Positions 8,644 to 17,223 of a stretch of 64,000 nt of DNA are shown in pieces; the stretch's first letter is position 1; each line of letters begins with the position of its first letter. A program made the position numbers and the translations under genes. This stretch comes from Deltaproteobacteria bacterium (GTDB taxonomy: Bacteria; Desulfobacterota; Desulfobacteria; Desulfobacterales; Desulfobacteraceae), in contig JAADHV010000054.1 in the NCBI GenBank assembly GCA_013151635.1, forward strand, positions 1-64,000, given 5' to 3'. The notes beneath the pieces are model-generated. The model made no database searches. It was not told the origin of the DNA and saw nothing but the letters and a program-made list of their open reading frames with translations.

Positions 8644-9525
8644 TCATGCCTGCAGGGACATGTCATTGGCGCTCGATCCTGAATTGGTATAGCCTTGTTC
8701 TTTTGCCTGCATATCAAGGTGAAGGGTGGTTACCTGCTCTAATTTAGGATAAAATGCGCGGTCTATTTTTCTTAAATCAACGAGTTTAATATAATTATGA
8801 CAATTATCACACAGGTTTACCCGGTATTCTTTTTCTTCATCATTGAAAAAATAATGCTGGTAATCCTTGTCATTGTTTTCGCAGAATACACAGCCCATCC
8901 TGTTGACCAACCATTCATGCCCGCAGAAACAACATTTTAAATGACGTTTGCCGTCTTTGTCCAGAAATGCCATATCAGGGAGATTTCCACAGATGGGACA
9001 ATAACCTTTTTTCAGACCCGGCTTTCCTGCAAGATAATTTTCAAGCTGTTCCGAGCAGGTTCTGATACTCGGGGCAATACTGGCATAACCGAAAAAAGTA
9101 AGTTCGCGTTCTGGCACATTCAAAAGCTTACCCAAGTCATGCAGGGTAGAACCCTGGTTCCCAAGTATGGCTGAAAACAGGGTTTCCAGGCGAAAAGATT
9201 GTGTTTTGCAGGCATTTTTTAAAGATTGTGCGTTATGTGACAATCCGGGTGCAAAATCCTGGGCCAGGCCACAGATTGTATCAAAGAGCTGCTTAGAAGC
9301 TTTTATGTCAAATAAAAATTCAGACTGGTCAATTAAAGGCATTTCATTTTTTTGTTTTATTTTTAACAGGTCAGGGTCGATCACAACCGGAGGCAGAAAG
9401 ATATCCTGACGGTTTTGTTCCTGGGCCAGGAACACCCGGCTGTAAAAATCAAGAATCGGCTGGTATGCGGGCCTGGTTTTTTTTATCAGTTCAGAAGACT
9501 GTTTCAATTGTTCTTGGGTTATCAT
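8644..9525 (-). CDS. fdhE: Formate dehydrogenase accessory protein FdhE
   Basis: This 293-residue cytoplasmic protein has the FdhE hallmark of four CxxC pairs in the C-terminal half (CPICG, CCFCG, CVFCE, CDNC), a rubredoxin-like iron-binding arrangement. FdhE proteins act in maturation of Tat-exported formate dehydrogenases before export. It is the last gene of the fdhA-fdhB-fdhE unit, separated from fdhB by a hairpin with a T-run that may lower its expression. AAGGA lies seven or eight bases before the ATG. FdhD, the sulfurtransferase also needed for maturation, is not in this window. Confidence 0.9.
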   Translation of the reverse strand: MITQEQLKQSSELIKKTRPAYQPILDFYSRVFLAQEQNRQDIFLPPVVIDPDLLKIKQKNEMPLIDQSEFLFDIKASKQLFDTICGLAQDFAPGLSHNAQSLKNACKTQSFRLETLFSAILGNQGSTLHDLGKLLNVPERELTFFGYASIAPSIRTCSEQLENYLAGKPGLKKGYCPICGNLPDMAFLDKDGKRHLKCCFCGHEWLVNRMGCVFCENNDKDYQHYFFNDEEKEYRVNLCDNCHNYIKLVDLRKIDRAFYPKLEQVTTLHLDMQAKEQGYTNSGSSANDMSLQA

Positions 9526-9535
9526 GTCATGATCC

Positions 9536-9572
9536 TTTTTAAAAAGACTGCCCGGGAAATGTTTTCCCGGGC
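9536..9572 (-). terminator. Hairpin with T-run between fdhB and fdhE
   Basis: On the minus strand GCCCGGGAAA pairs perfectly with TTTCCCGGGC (9550-9572) around a 3-nt loop, and TTTTT follows four bases later. It is inside the operon, so it is probably a partial terminator or RNA-stabilising structure that makes fdhAB mRNA more abundant than fdhE. Confidence 0.6.
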
Positions 9573-9589
9573 ATGATGTTATGAATAGT

Positions 9590-10303
9590 TTATACCCGCA
9601 TCATTCTGGTAAACGGGCCCATCATTTTGCGGAGGGCAACACTGCGGCTTAAGCCCCCCCTGTCACTGCTCGCTACGGCATAATCAGCATAGAGCTTGGG
9701 ATCAAACCCGACAAGATAAATGACATTCACATCTTCCGGGTTCAAAAGCATTGCCTTAGAAAATTTTTGTTTTACTTTTCCAAGCCGTTTTTTTGCAATG
9801 GAAAGTATCCGGTCCCTGTCACCGAATTGCATCGCACCGCTGGGGCAGACCGTTACGCAGGCAGGTTTCAGCCCATTGTGAACCCGGTCACTGCACAGAT
9901 CACATTTTGCAAGAGTATTGTCCTGCGCCTTTCTGGGAATGTTGTAGGGACAGGACCCGATAATCTCGTCCGCATCCAGATTCCGGGTCACTTTGGTGTA
10001 GATAACCGCCCCTGTCTGGGTGTCCCGGTAGATGGCATTTTCATCAAATGCTGTTTCAAGGCATGGTGCATCAATGCAATGCCTGCACTGGTCCGGGAAA
10101 AACAGCCACTCAAGCCGGCCGTTAATGATCTCTTCATTCATCCTGACAAGTTTGTAGGTTTTAAAGGAGAGATCCTGGGGATTTTGAAAACTTCCCATAT
10201 TTTTCGTTTTTTCAGCGGGCAGGTCATGCCATTGCTTGCATGCAACCTGGCATCCCCTGCAACCGGTACATATGGTCGTATCTATGAATATTGATTTAGA
10301 CAT
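9590..10303 (-). CDS. fdhB: Formate dehydrogenase iron-sulfur (beta) subunit
   Basis: This 237-residue electron-transfer subunit has the four Cys clusters of the FdhB/DMSO-reductase B family: CTGCRGCQVAC near the N-terminus, CRHCIDAPC, CPYN, and CDLCSDR with CVTVCPSGAM, enough for up to four [4Fe-4S] clusters. It has no membrane helix and no own signal peptide, as expected for a partner co-exported with Tat-dependent FdhA. It starts 16 nt after fdhA. No cytochrome b or membrane anchor gene is adjacent, so the FdhAB pair probably passes electrons to a soluble periplasmic cytochrome c as in sulfate reducers (inference). Confidence 0.93.
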   Translation of the reverse strand: MSKSIFIDTTICTGCRGCQVACKQWHDLPAEKTKNMGSFQNPQDLSFKTYKLVRMNEEIINGRLEWLFFPDQCRHCIDAPCLETAFDENAIYRDTQTGAVIYTKVTRNLDADEIIGSCPYNIPRKAQDNTLAKCDLCSDRVHNGLKPACVTVCPSGAMQFGDRDRILSIAKKRLGKVKQKFSKAMLLNPEDVNVIYLVGFDPKLYADYAVASSDRGGLSRSVALRKMMGPFTRMMRV

Positions 10304-10319
10304 GGTGTTATCACCTCCT

Positions 10320-13300
10320 TTAAAGCTTTGTCACGTTGACCATAAAGGCCTTGGTTTCCGGAATCCTTGTGTTCGGGTCTCCTGCCGGAGGTGTCAGAAG
10401 GTTTGCGCTTTCTTCCTTGCCTGTGGCAGGCCATCGCCAGCCGTAATGCCAGGGAACTCCCACCTGGTGCACTGTTGCATATCCAACGCTAAAGGGTTTA
10501 AACCGTTTTGTTACAATGGCAGTACACTCAACCGTCCCCCTGGCACTTGTGACGTTCACCCTTTCCCCGTTTTTAATTCCCCGGAGCTTTGCCAAGTCTT
10601 TGCTCATTTCTACGAACATATCGGGCTGCATTTCCATGAGCCATGCCTGGGGACGTGTCATAACACCGGTCTGCCAATGCTCTGACACGCGGTAGGTAGT
10701 TCCCACGAACGGAAACCTGGGATCGCAGGTGGCGTAGACATCCAACTTGGTGGTATACACTACGGCAGCCGGATTGATCCGCTGGGAACTGAAAAAGTTC
10801 TTTTCAACCGGGCTCTCGAGGGGTTCGTAGTGTTCCGGGAACGGCCCGTCAGTCCGTCCTGGACCGAAAATCTGGGCGTGGCCGTGTTTTCGCATGATAA
10901 AAGGATATTTTGAATCTTTCCTCTTTGACCCGTCAGGATTTTCAAGAGGATACCATCCGCCGTCAGGCACATCCCCGATCCATTTTTTGGACACATATTT
11001 GCCGTCTTTCTGGTCTCCGGCAAATTTAATGACCCAGTCTTTCTTGTCCCAGGGGCGGCCTTTTGGATCAACCGATGCCCTGTTGTAAATGATTCTCCTG
11101 TTAACCGGCCAGCACCATGCAAACTCAGGATAAAGCCCGATATTGTTGGGCGCATCTTTTTTGCTTCTCCTGGCTGACATATTCCCTTTTTCAGTATAGG
11201 AGTTGCAATACAGCCAGTTGCCCGAAGAAGTCGAACCGTCTGCCTGAAGCCATGCAAAGCTTGGTACCAGGGTGCCTTTTTTACATAGCTTGCCTTTAAC
11301 TTTAACATCTTTTGTAAAATACCCGTTGACTTCTTTGGCAGCTTTATGGGGGTCATAGGCCCCGTTGGTTTCATAATCCCATTTTAAATTGAGTATGGGA
11401 TCTTGGAACACTCCGCCCGAAGTTTTGTATTCTTTTTTGAGCAGCCGGCCAAGCTCCATGATGATATCCCCGTCAGGACGGCTGTTACCAAGGGGTTTGG
11501 GGCCCTGGTAGCGCCATTGCATCCATCGGCCCGAATTGGTGATGCTTCCCTCTTTTTCAACGGAAACCGCAGCAGGCAGCATAAATACTTCGGTCCTGAT
11601 CTTGGACGGGTCTTTTCCTGGGCCTTTCCAGAAGGAACCTGTCTCGTTGTCAAAAATATTTACATTGACCATCCAGTCCAGGTTTTCCATGGCCTTTCTC
11701 ACTTTGGCTGCATTGGAACCTGAACAGGCCGGATTCTGGCCCCAGGCAAAAAATCCTTTGACGTCTCCTTTGTACATGGCATCAAAGATATCAAACCAGG
11801 AGTAGGCTTTGCCGTCATCCACTTTTGGAAGCCAGTTATAGCCAAACTGGTTTGATTTTCTGGCATTCTCACCAAAGAAGGATTTGAGCATACTCACGGA
11901 ATATTTCGGATAATTTCCCCACCAGTTGGCTGATAAAGGATCATTGGTCCTGGGTGTCCATTTTGCATTATAGGTATCAAGGCTTGTATTGGATGCTCTC
12001 GGGGTTTTAAGGTAACCGGGCCAGATGTGCCATAAAAGACAGTGATCCGTTGAACCCTGAACATTGGATTCACCCCTTAACGCATTTACGCCGCCGCCTG
12101 CAACCCCCATGTTGCCAAGAAGGAGCTGGATCATGGCCATGGCACGGATAATCTGGGTACCCACGGTATGCTGGGTCCAGCCCATGGCATACATAATGGT
12201 CCCGGCCTTCCCGGTTGCACCTGTTGCAGCAAATGTCTTGTAAACCTTTAAAAGATCCTGTTTCGGGGTGCCAGTGACTTTTGAAACCTTATCAAGATCA
12301 TACCGGCTGTAATGGGCTTTCAAGAGTTGAAATACAGACCGCTTGTTTTTAAGGGTCCTGTCCATTTTTGGAATCCCTTTTTCATCCATTTCAAAAGCCC
12401 ACTTGGATTTGTCATAACTTCCAAGCGATGGTCCTTCTTCATTCTTTTTATATCCTGAAAAAAGTCCGTCTTTAAATTCAAATGCTTTCCCCACAATAAA
12501 AGGGGCGTTGGTATAAGCTGCCGTATACTCCTTGTTGTAAAGTTTATTGTCTAAAAGGTATTTAATCATGCCGCCCAGAAAAGCAATATCAGTCCCTGAC
12601 CTTAACGGCGCATAAATATCGGCTTTAGAGGATGTTCTTGTGAATCTCGGGTCCACACTGATGAGTTTGGCCCCTTTTTCCATGGCCTTTGTAACATATT
12701 TAAAAGAGATGGGATGGTTTTCAGCAGCGTTGCTGCCCATGATGAGGATACAGTCACTGTTTTTGATATCAATCCAGTGGTTTGTCATTGCGCCACGTCC
12801 AAACGACTCTGCCAGAGCCGCTACAGTTGCGCTATGTCAGATCCTGGCCTGATGTTCGATGTAGACAAGTCCAAGAGACCTCATTAATGTCTGGTAAATC
12901 CAGCATTCTTCATTATCAAGGGCAGCCGACCCAACAGAAGCGATACTGGTTGTCCTGTTTACGGTCTGTCCCTTTGCATTGGTTTTTTCAAAATTCATGT
13001 CACGGGTTTTTTTGACCCTGTTTGCAATTGTATTTAATGCCCAGTCCCAGGAAACGGTCTGCCATTTATCCGAGTAGGGTGCCCGGTACATGGGCTCTGT
13101 CAGACGGTTTTCATTTTCAGCGAGTTGTTTTATGGCTGACCCTTTGGAACAAAGTGATCCCTGGTTGATGACATGGTCCGGATCACCTTCCACATTCATT
13201 ACCCTGCCGTCGCCCCGTTTGCTGGTATGAACAATGGCACCGCATCCAACTGCACAATAGCAGCAGATAGTGATGCTTTCCTTGGCATACCTGGTTTTCA

Positions 13301-13412
13301 GCATGCCGGCATGGGATTTGACGGGTTTAAGGTCAAATCCCAGTCCGCTGACGGCAACTCCGGCAGCAGCGGCACCGGAAATTTTGATAAAGTCTCTCCT
13401 GTTGAGTTTCAT
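10320..13412 (-). CDS. fdhA: Selenocysteine-containing periplasmic formate dehydrogenase, catalytic subunit
   Basis: The gene encodes 1030 residues if the in-frame TGA at 12837-12839 is read as selenocysteine (Sec192). The context HQARI-U-HSATVAALAESFGRGAMTNHW is the conserved active-site segment of FdnG/FdhA enzymes, and both flanking frames are continuous. The N-terminus has a Tat signal (RRDFIK) and a [4Fe-4S] motif with Cys50, Cys53, Cys57 and Cys88. The rest matches the molybdopterin-guanine-dinucleotide oxidoreductase body and C-terminal dinucleotide-binding domain. It oxidises formate to CO2 in the periplasm with Mo or W. AAGGAGG precedes the start. Automated callers will split it in two (10320-12788 and 12837-13412). 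Confidence 0.95.
12805..12839 (-). other. UGA selenocysteine codon with bacterial SECIS-like hairpin
   Basis: On the minus strand the UGA (12837-12839) is followed after 17 bases by GGCTCT (12814-12819), a GGC loop and AGAGTC (12805-12810), a 6-bp stem with one G-U pair. The apical loop begins with G bases 24 nt after UGA. Position, size and loop fit the SelB-recognised bacterial SECIS, which lies within the coding sequence directly after the UGA. selA, selB, selC and selD are not in this window. Confidence 0.8.
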
Positions 13413-13822
13413 CTAAAATGCCTCCTTGGTTAATAAAATTAAAATTTTGGCCTGCTTCATCACAAATTCATCCTGTGTAATATTTAACTGCAATAGCACA
13501 AGGAGGTTACAAAAAGGTTACAAGCCTGGAATTGCAGGAATAAAGCAGTATTTACTATTGTTTTTGAAAGTTTTGGAAGAATATGTAAATCCGGTTAAAA
13601 AATTTTATTAAGCCTGGTGAAATATCAAATCACATGATGAAATATCATCATGGCATGAATAAGAAATATTGCTGGAGATAATTGTACCCCATTAGAAACG
13701 GCTGAATTAAAGAGGGGTTTCAACTTTTTTTGTCCATTTTTAAAAAAAATAAAGGCTTTGCATGGTTTTTGCTCTTAATAATTTTAAAACAAAAGTACTT
13801 AGTGACAATGGAGACAAAAATT
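13413..13822. other. Divergent intergenic region fdhA / exported protein
   Basis: This 410-nt AT-rich space separates fdhA (leftward) from the exported protein gene (rightward). It holds the AAGGAGG of fdhA, a tandem AGGTTACAA repeat (about 13502-13523), the paired TGAAATATCA sites described separately, and GGAGA (13810-13814) before the rightward gene. I found no convincing -35/-10 pair or sigma54 site. Confidence 0.5.
13618..13653. promoter_or_regulatory. Paired operator-like sites (TGAAATATCA x2)
   Basis: TGAAATATCA occurs at 13618-13627 and 13638-13647, exactly 20 bp apart, that is about two helical turns. Each copy has TGA/TCA dyad ends, and the second sits in a larger inverted repeat ATGATG-AAATAT-CATCAT (13635-13652). 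The geometry suits cooperative binding of a dimeric regulator controlling fdhA and/or the divergent gene. The regulator is unknown. Confidence 0.45.
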
Positions 13823-14521
13823 ATGAAAAAAAGAATTAACCCGGTCAAATATAATCCAGGATTTATTTATCCTTTCCTTTTTTTATCTGTTCTGTTTATT
13901 TCGACTTCCTTTGCACAGGAAATTGAAAACAGACCAGGTAATGAATTATCTGTTTCATATAGTGTTTTTACAATAGCTGCCAATATCAATTTTGACAGGA
14001 TGTCAATCTCTTATGACGGCCTGCCGGGAAGCCACGGGTTACTATTCCACCCAGGCCGGGATTCATACATGCTCAAGTCTTCAACACAACCTGATGAAAT
14101 TCTTGAAAAGAACTCAGATCATGACAGCCTGTATTCTTTTGAAGAAAAATTAAAACAGGTGACCCGTTTTTTTTTAAGATATTTTAATATTGATGGTTTC
14201 TCAACCGGAGATGAGGGTTCAAAGTTTTTGTTGAAAAGCCGGGTGGATGCGACTAAGGAACCCCCTGCTGTTTTTGAATATAACCTGTCCTTAAATATCG
14301 GATATGATGACAACACAACCCTGATAATGAATACTGTAAAATTAGAATCATATTGGTTTCATACTTATGTTAACGCAATATATCATTATCAGGAAAGCGA
14401 ACTTGAGCTTGGACTCAGCAGTGACTATTTAAACGATTATCTTTTTAAGGGGATGAAGTTGGAATTCCTGGCAAACCCTGGTGCAGGTTCCGGTGCTGTC
14501 CTGCTTACAACCACTTTTTAA
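13823..14521 (+). CDS. Exported protein of unknown function
   Basis: This 232-residue protein has a clear Sec signal peptide (basic start MKKR, hydrophobic core, predicted cleavage after SFA). I chose ATG 13823 because GGAGA lies nine bases upstream; longer in-frame starts at 13730 and 13808 would bury the signal peptide. The mature chain is rich in alternating polar/hydrophobic strands, contains no cysteines I can see in conserved motifs, and ends in TTTF, the C-terminal aromatic typical of outer-membrane beta-barrels, but it is short for a barrel. No family is recognised. It is divergent from fdhA. Confidence 0.6.
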   Translation: MKKRINPVKYNPGFIYPFLFLSVLFISTSFAQEIENRPGNELSVSYSVFTIAANINFDRMSISYDGLPGSHGLLFHPGRDSYMLKSSTQPDEILEKNSDHDSLYSFEEKLKQVTRFFLRYFNIDGFSTGDEGSKFLLKSRVDATKEPPAVFEYNLSLNIGYDDNTTLIMNTVKLESYWFHTYVNAIYHYQESELELGLSSDYLNDYLFKGMKLEFLANPGAGSGAVLLTTTF

Positions 14522-14619
14522 TTACATAAAGAAGCTTTCCTTAAAAATATTCCTCAAATTACCTGCAAATAAATCCTTGTTAAAATTAATTATGAAAAAA
14601 ATATAAAAAATGTGTTGCA

Positions 14620-14642
14620 TTTTTTCAACATATGTGAAAAAA
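14620..14642. promoter_or_regulatory. Operator-like inverted repeat upstream of the S24 repressor
   Basis: TTTTTCA (14621-14627) and TGAAAAA (14635-14641) form a dyad with a 7-bp centre ACATATG, 41 bp before the repressor start. An almost identical element lies at 15361-15384 after the gene; both are preceded by TGTGTT. The placement suggests autoregulation by the adjacent repressor. Confidence 0.6.
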
Positions 14643-14682
14643 ATAAAACAACATAAACGAATCAGGTAACAGAAAGGATTTC

Positions 14683-15336
14683 ATGGCTGAGAATAAAATA
14701 GATGCATTAATGAAGAGAATTCTTGAGGCCACCGGTATAAGTTCCCAGTCAGAGCTTGCAAAGGAACTTGAAATCAACAGGTCCGGAATAACCCATGCAA
14801 GAAACAATAACAAGATCCCGGATAAATGGATTGTCAAGCTGTATAAAAAATTCGGTTTTAACCCCAAATGGATTGAAACCGGTACAGGCAACGTGTTTAT
14901 CCATGCACAATCAGGCTTGGATGTTGATTTTAAATATATCCCGAAAGTGGCGGCAAGGCTGTCCGCAGGCACAGGCTCTTTTGAGTGTGAAGAAAATATA
15001 ACCGATTACCTGTCATTTCAAACAAAGTGGCTTGCCGGCAAGGGGTCTGCCGCCAGCATGGTCGCCATGGAAGTTTTCGGACAGAGTATGGAACCTGTCA
15101 TAAAAGAGGGCGATACCGTCCTTATAGATCAATCTCAAAAAAATATAATTGCCGGGGCCATATATGCTGTTGGTGTGGAAGATACGATTTTGGTGAAAAG
15201 GTTGGAAAAACATCCCAATAAACTGGTTCTTTGCAGTGATAACAAAGATTATGCACCCATTTACCTGGATCGGGAAGATACTGATAAAGTAAGAATTATC
15301 GGCAAGATTATCTGGAGCTGCCGGGAATACAGATAG
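14683..15336 (+). CDS. CI/LexA-like transcriptional repressor with S24 peptidase domain
   Basis: This 217-residue protein combines an N-terminal phage CI-type helix-turn-helix (about 5-70; SQSELAKELEINRSGITHAR) with a C-terminal S24 self-cleavage/dimerisation domain. The catalytic Ser is in GQSMEP and the Lys in ILVKRL. Such repressors are inactivated by RecA-stimulated self-cleavage or act as metabolic regulators. AGAAAGG precedes the ATG. The two matching operator-like repeats around it suggest that it controls itself and the small downstream membrane protein. No phage structural genes are nearby, so it is either a domesticated regulator or the remnant of an element. Confidence 0.88.
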   Translation: MAENKIDALMKRILEATGISSQSELAKELEINRSGITHARNNNKIPDKWIVKLYKKFGFNPKWIETGTGNVFIHAQSGLDVDFKYIPKVAARLSAGTGSFECEENITDYLSFQTKWLAGKGSAASMVAMEVFGQSMEPVIKEGDTVLIDQSQKNIIAGAIYAVGVEDTILVKRLEKHPNKLVLCSDNKDYAPIYLDREDTDKVRIIGKIIWSCREYR

Positions 15337-15360
15337 ATTTTTTTTAAGTCATGTGTTTAA

Positions 15361-15384
15361 TTTTTTCAACAAATGGTGAAAAAT
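15361..15384. promoter_or_regulatory. Second operator-like inverted repeat
   Basis: TTTTTCA (15362-15368) and TGAAAAA (15377-15383) form a dyad with an 8-bp centre ACAAATGG. It matches the element at 14620-14642 (TTTTTTCAACA then A or T, ATG, TGAAAAA). It ends 20 bp before the start of the small membrane protein gene, the right place for repression of that gene. Confidence 0.6.
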
Positions 15385-15404
15385 TTAAAATCAGGAGAAA
15401 AATA

Positions 15405-15701
15405 ATGCAACAAATTCAAAAAACAACATATAAAAAATGTTTTATTGGCCTTACCGGGACAACCTGGATTGCGGGCTTGCTTATAGCCGGCAGTGACAGC
15501 CCTTATATGCCCTGGTTGAACATACTCGGACTTATTGTATTTTTTTTATCAACTATTTTATTGGAGAAACTTTTAAAGCCATCTCATTCCGGCTCCGGTA
15601 TGGTAATGCAACCGAAATTTTACCGGAAACCTGATACCGCTACAATGGAATCAGGAAAAAGAAATCGCAGAATTAATACAGGGTATGCCGTGGGGGTTTA
15701 A
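15405..15701 (+). CDS. Small two-helix membrane protein, unknown
   Basis: The protein has 98 residues when started at ATG 15405, which has AGGAG seven bases upstream; the longer frame from 15351 would start inside the operator. Two hydrophobic segments (about 11-27 and 35-52) predict a helical hairpin in the inner membrane, followed by a basic cytoplasmic tail (KRNRR). No family recognised. Its position behind an operator copy suggests control by the S24 repressor. Confidence 0.55.
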   Translation: MQQIQKTTYKKCFIGLTGTTWIAGLLIAGSDSPYMPWLNILGLIVFFLSTILLEKLLKPSHSGSGMVMQPKFYRKPDTATMESGKRNRRINTGYAVGV

Positions 15702-15894
15702 CCTGCATTAAATTCATATGGTTCTTGCTCTGCCGGCACTGCGCCTGCAATAAATATTTCCTCACATAGCTCCGGAATCCCGGGATTTCCCCTTGACATG
15801 AAAACCAAATTAATGGATGAATAAATGTTCGCTCAATAAATAACCCTGTCAATCCGAATAAAAACGGATCGGTATTTTAGCATGAGGAAATAAA

Positions 15895-17223
15895 ATGGAT
15901 ATTCAGGCAACAGCTTTAAAATGTAAAAAAGCTGGAATTTTTATGTCAGCACTTTCAAGTGAGACTAAAGACAAAGCATTGGAAAATATTATCAAGGAGC
16001 TGGAAAAAAATGTGGATTCCATTATTGAAGCCAACAATGCCGACCTTGAACAGGCTAAAAATGATAATCTTGAATTGCCTTTAGTGAAACGCTTAAAATT
16101 TGACCGGGAAAAAAATTTTGAAACCTGCAATGGTATTGCAAGTCTGGTTAGTCTTGAAGACCCGGTTGGAAAAATATTAAGTGCAACAGAACTTGATAAA
16201 GGGCTTGCCCTTTTTAAGGTCAGCAGACCCATTGGGGTTATCGGGGTTATTTTTGAATCCCGCCCGGATGCATTGGTGCAGATTGCAGCTCTTTGTCTGA
16301 AAAGCGGGAACTCAGTATTGCTCAAAGGTGGAAAAGAAGCCTTTGCAACCAATAAAATTCTTGCATCTGTTATTTACAAGGCCGGTGTTGCAAAAGGATT
16401 GCCGGAAGGATGGCTTGGTCTGCTTGAAACAAGAAGCGATGTGGACCAGATGTTAAAACTGGACAAATCGGTTGATTTGATAATTCCAAGGGGCAGCAAC
16501 GAATTTGTACGTTATATCATGGACAATACTGTTATCCCTGTTCTTGGGCATGCTGACGGAATCTGCCACCTTTATATTGACAGGCTTGCTGATTCGAAAA
16601 TGGCGATTGACCTGTCTATTGACAGCAAGTGCCAGTATGTTGCGGTTTGTAATGCCGTTGAAACCATCCTGGTTCATGAATCCCTGGCAAAAAAAATCCT
16701 TCCCCCATTAAAAAGAGAACTCGAAAAAAAAGGGGTTAAAATTTACGGGTGTGAAAAAACAACTTCAATTGTTGATGTTGAAACTGCCACGAAAAAAGAC
16801 TGGGAAACCGAATATCTTGATTTGACTGTTGCAATTCGTGTTGTCCCTTCCCTTAAAGAAGCTTTAGCCCATATTAACCAATACGGGTCAGGCCACACAG
16901 ATGTAATTGTCACCAGGGATAAGAAGAGGGCTTTTTATTTTATGGACCACGCTGATACGGCTGATGCATTCTGGAATTGCAGCACCAGGTTCAGCGACGG
17001 ATTCAGGTTCGGTCTGGGGGCTGAAGTGGGAATCAGCACCAATAAAATCCATGCAAGGGGGCCGGTTGGGCTTGAAGGCCTTATGATTTACCAGTGGCGG
17101 ATGATTGGTAACGGGCACATGGTAAAAGATTATGCGGGAAAGACGGCAAAAGCATTTACCCATAAGCCGTTAAAAAAAGATTTTCAGTTTAAGATAAATC
17201 ATGCCAAAGCAACGATTGATTAA
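15895..17223 (+). CDS. proA: Glutamate-5-semialdehyde dehydrogenase (gamma-glutamyl phosphate reductase)
   Basis: This 442-residue cytoplasmic enzyme reduces gamma-glutamyl phosphate with NADPH to glutamate-5-semialdehyde, the second step of proline synthesis. It has the ProA signatures IGVIFESRPDALVQ, LKGGKEA and the catalytic cysteine region AVCNAVETILVH, plus GLGAEVGIST near the C-terminus. Length is a little above the usual 415-420. GAGGAAATAAA precedes the ATG. It overlaps proB by 23 nt, with proA first, the reverse of the common proBA order. Confidence 0.95.
   Translation: MDIQATALKCKKAGIFMSALSSETKDKALENIIKELEKNVDSIIEANNADLEQAKNDNLELPLVKRLKFDREKNFETCNGIASLVSLEDPVGKILSATELDKGLALFKVSRPIGVIGVIFESRPDALVQIAALCLKSGNSVLLKGGKEAFATNKILASVIYKAGVAKGLPEGWLGLLETRSDVDQMLKLDKSVDLIIPRGSNEFVRYIMDNTVIPVLGHADGICHLYIDRLADSKMAIDLSIDSKCQYVAVCNAVETILVHESLAKKILPPLKRELEKKGVKIYGCEKTTSIVDVETATKKDWETEYLDLTVAIRVVPSLKEALAHINQYGSGHTDVIVTRDKKRAFYFMDHADTADAFWNCSTRFSDGFRFGLGAEVGISTNKIHARGPVGLEGLMIYQWRMIGNGHMVKDYAGKTAKAFTHKPLKKDFQFKINHAKATID

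Noticed and set aside
10760-11374. 204-codon minus-strand frame within fdhA
   Set aside because: Alternative-frame shadow of the fdhA coding sequence; composition biased and no start signal.
10320-12788. fdhA as a frameshifted or nonsense pseudogene
   Set aside because: The interruption is exactly at the conserved selenocysteine position and the frame continues with a SECIS-like hairpin, so it is an intact selenoprotein.
13651-13677. TGGCATG ... TTGC as sigma54 promoter before the exported protein
   Set aside because: The spacer is about 11 bases instead of 4, so it cannot be a -24/-12 promoter.
14683-15701. Prophage region around the CI-like repressor
   Set aside because: No integrase, structural, lysis or replication genes nearby; only the repressor and a small membrane protein.
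15793-15824. TTGACA upstream of proA as promoter
   Set aside because: The -35 is perfect, but no acceptable -10 hexamer lies at 16-18 bases; not listed as a feature.
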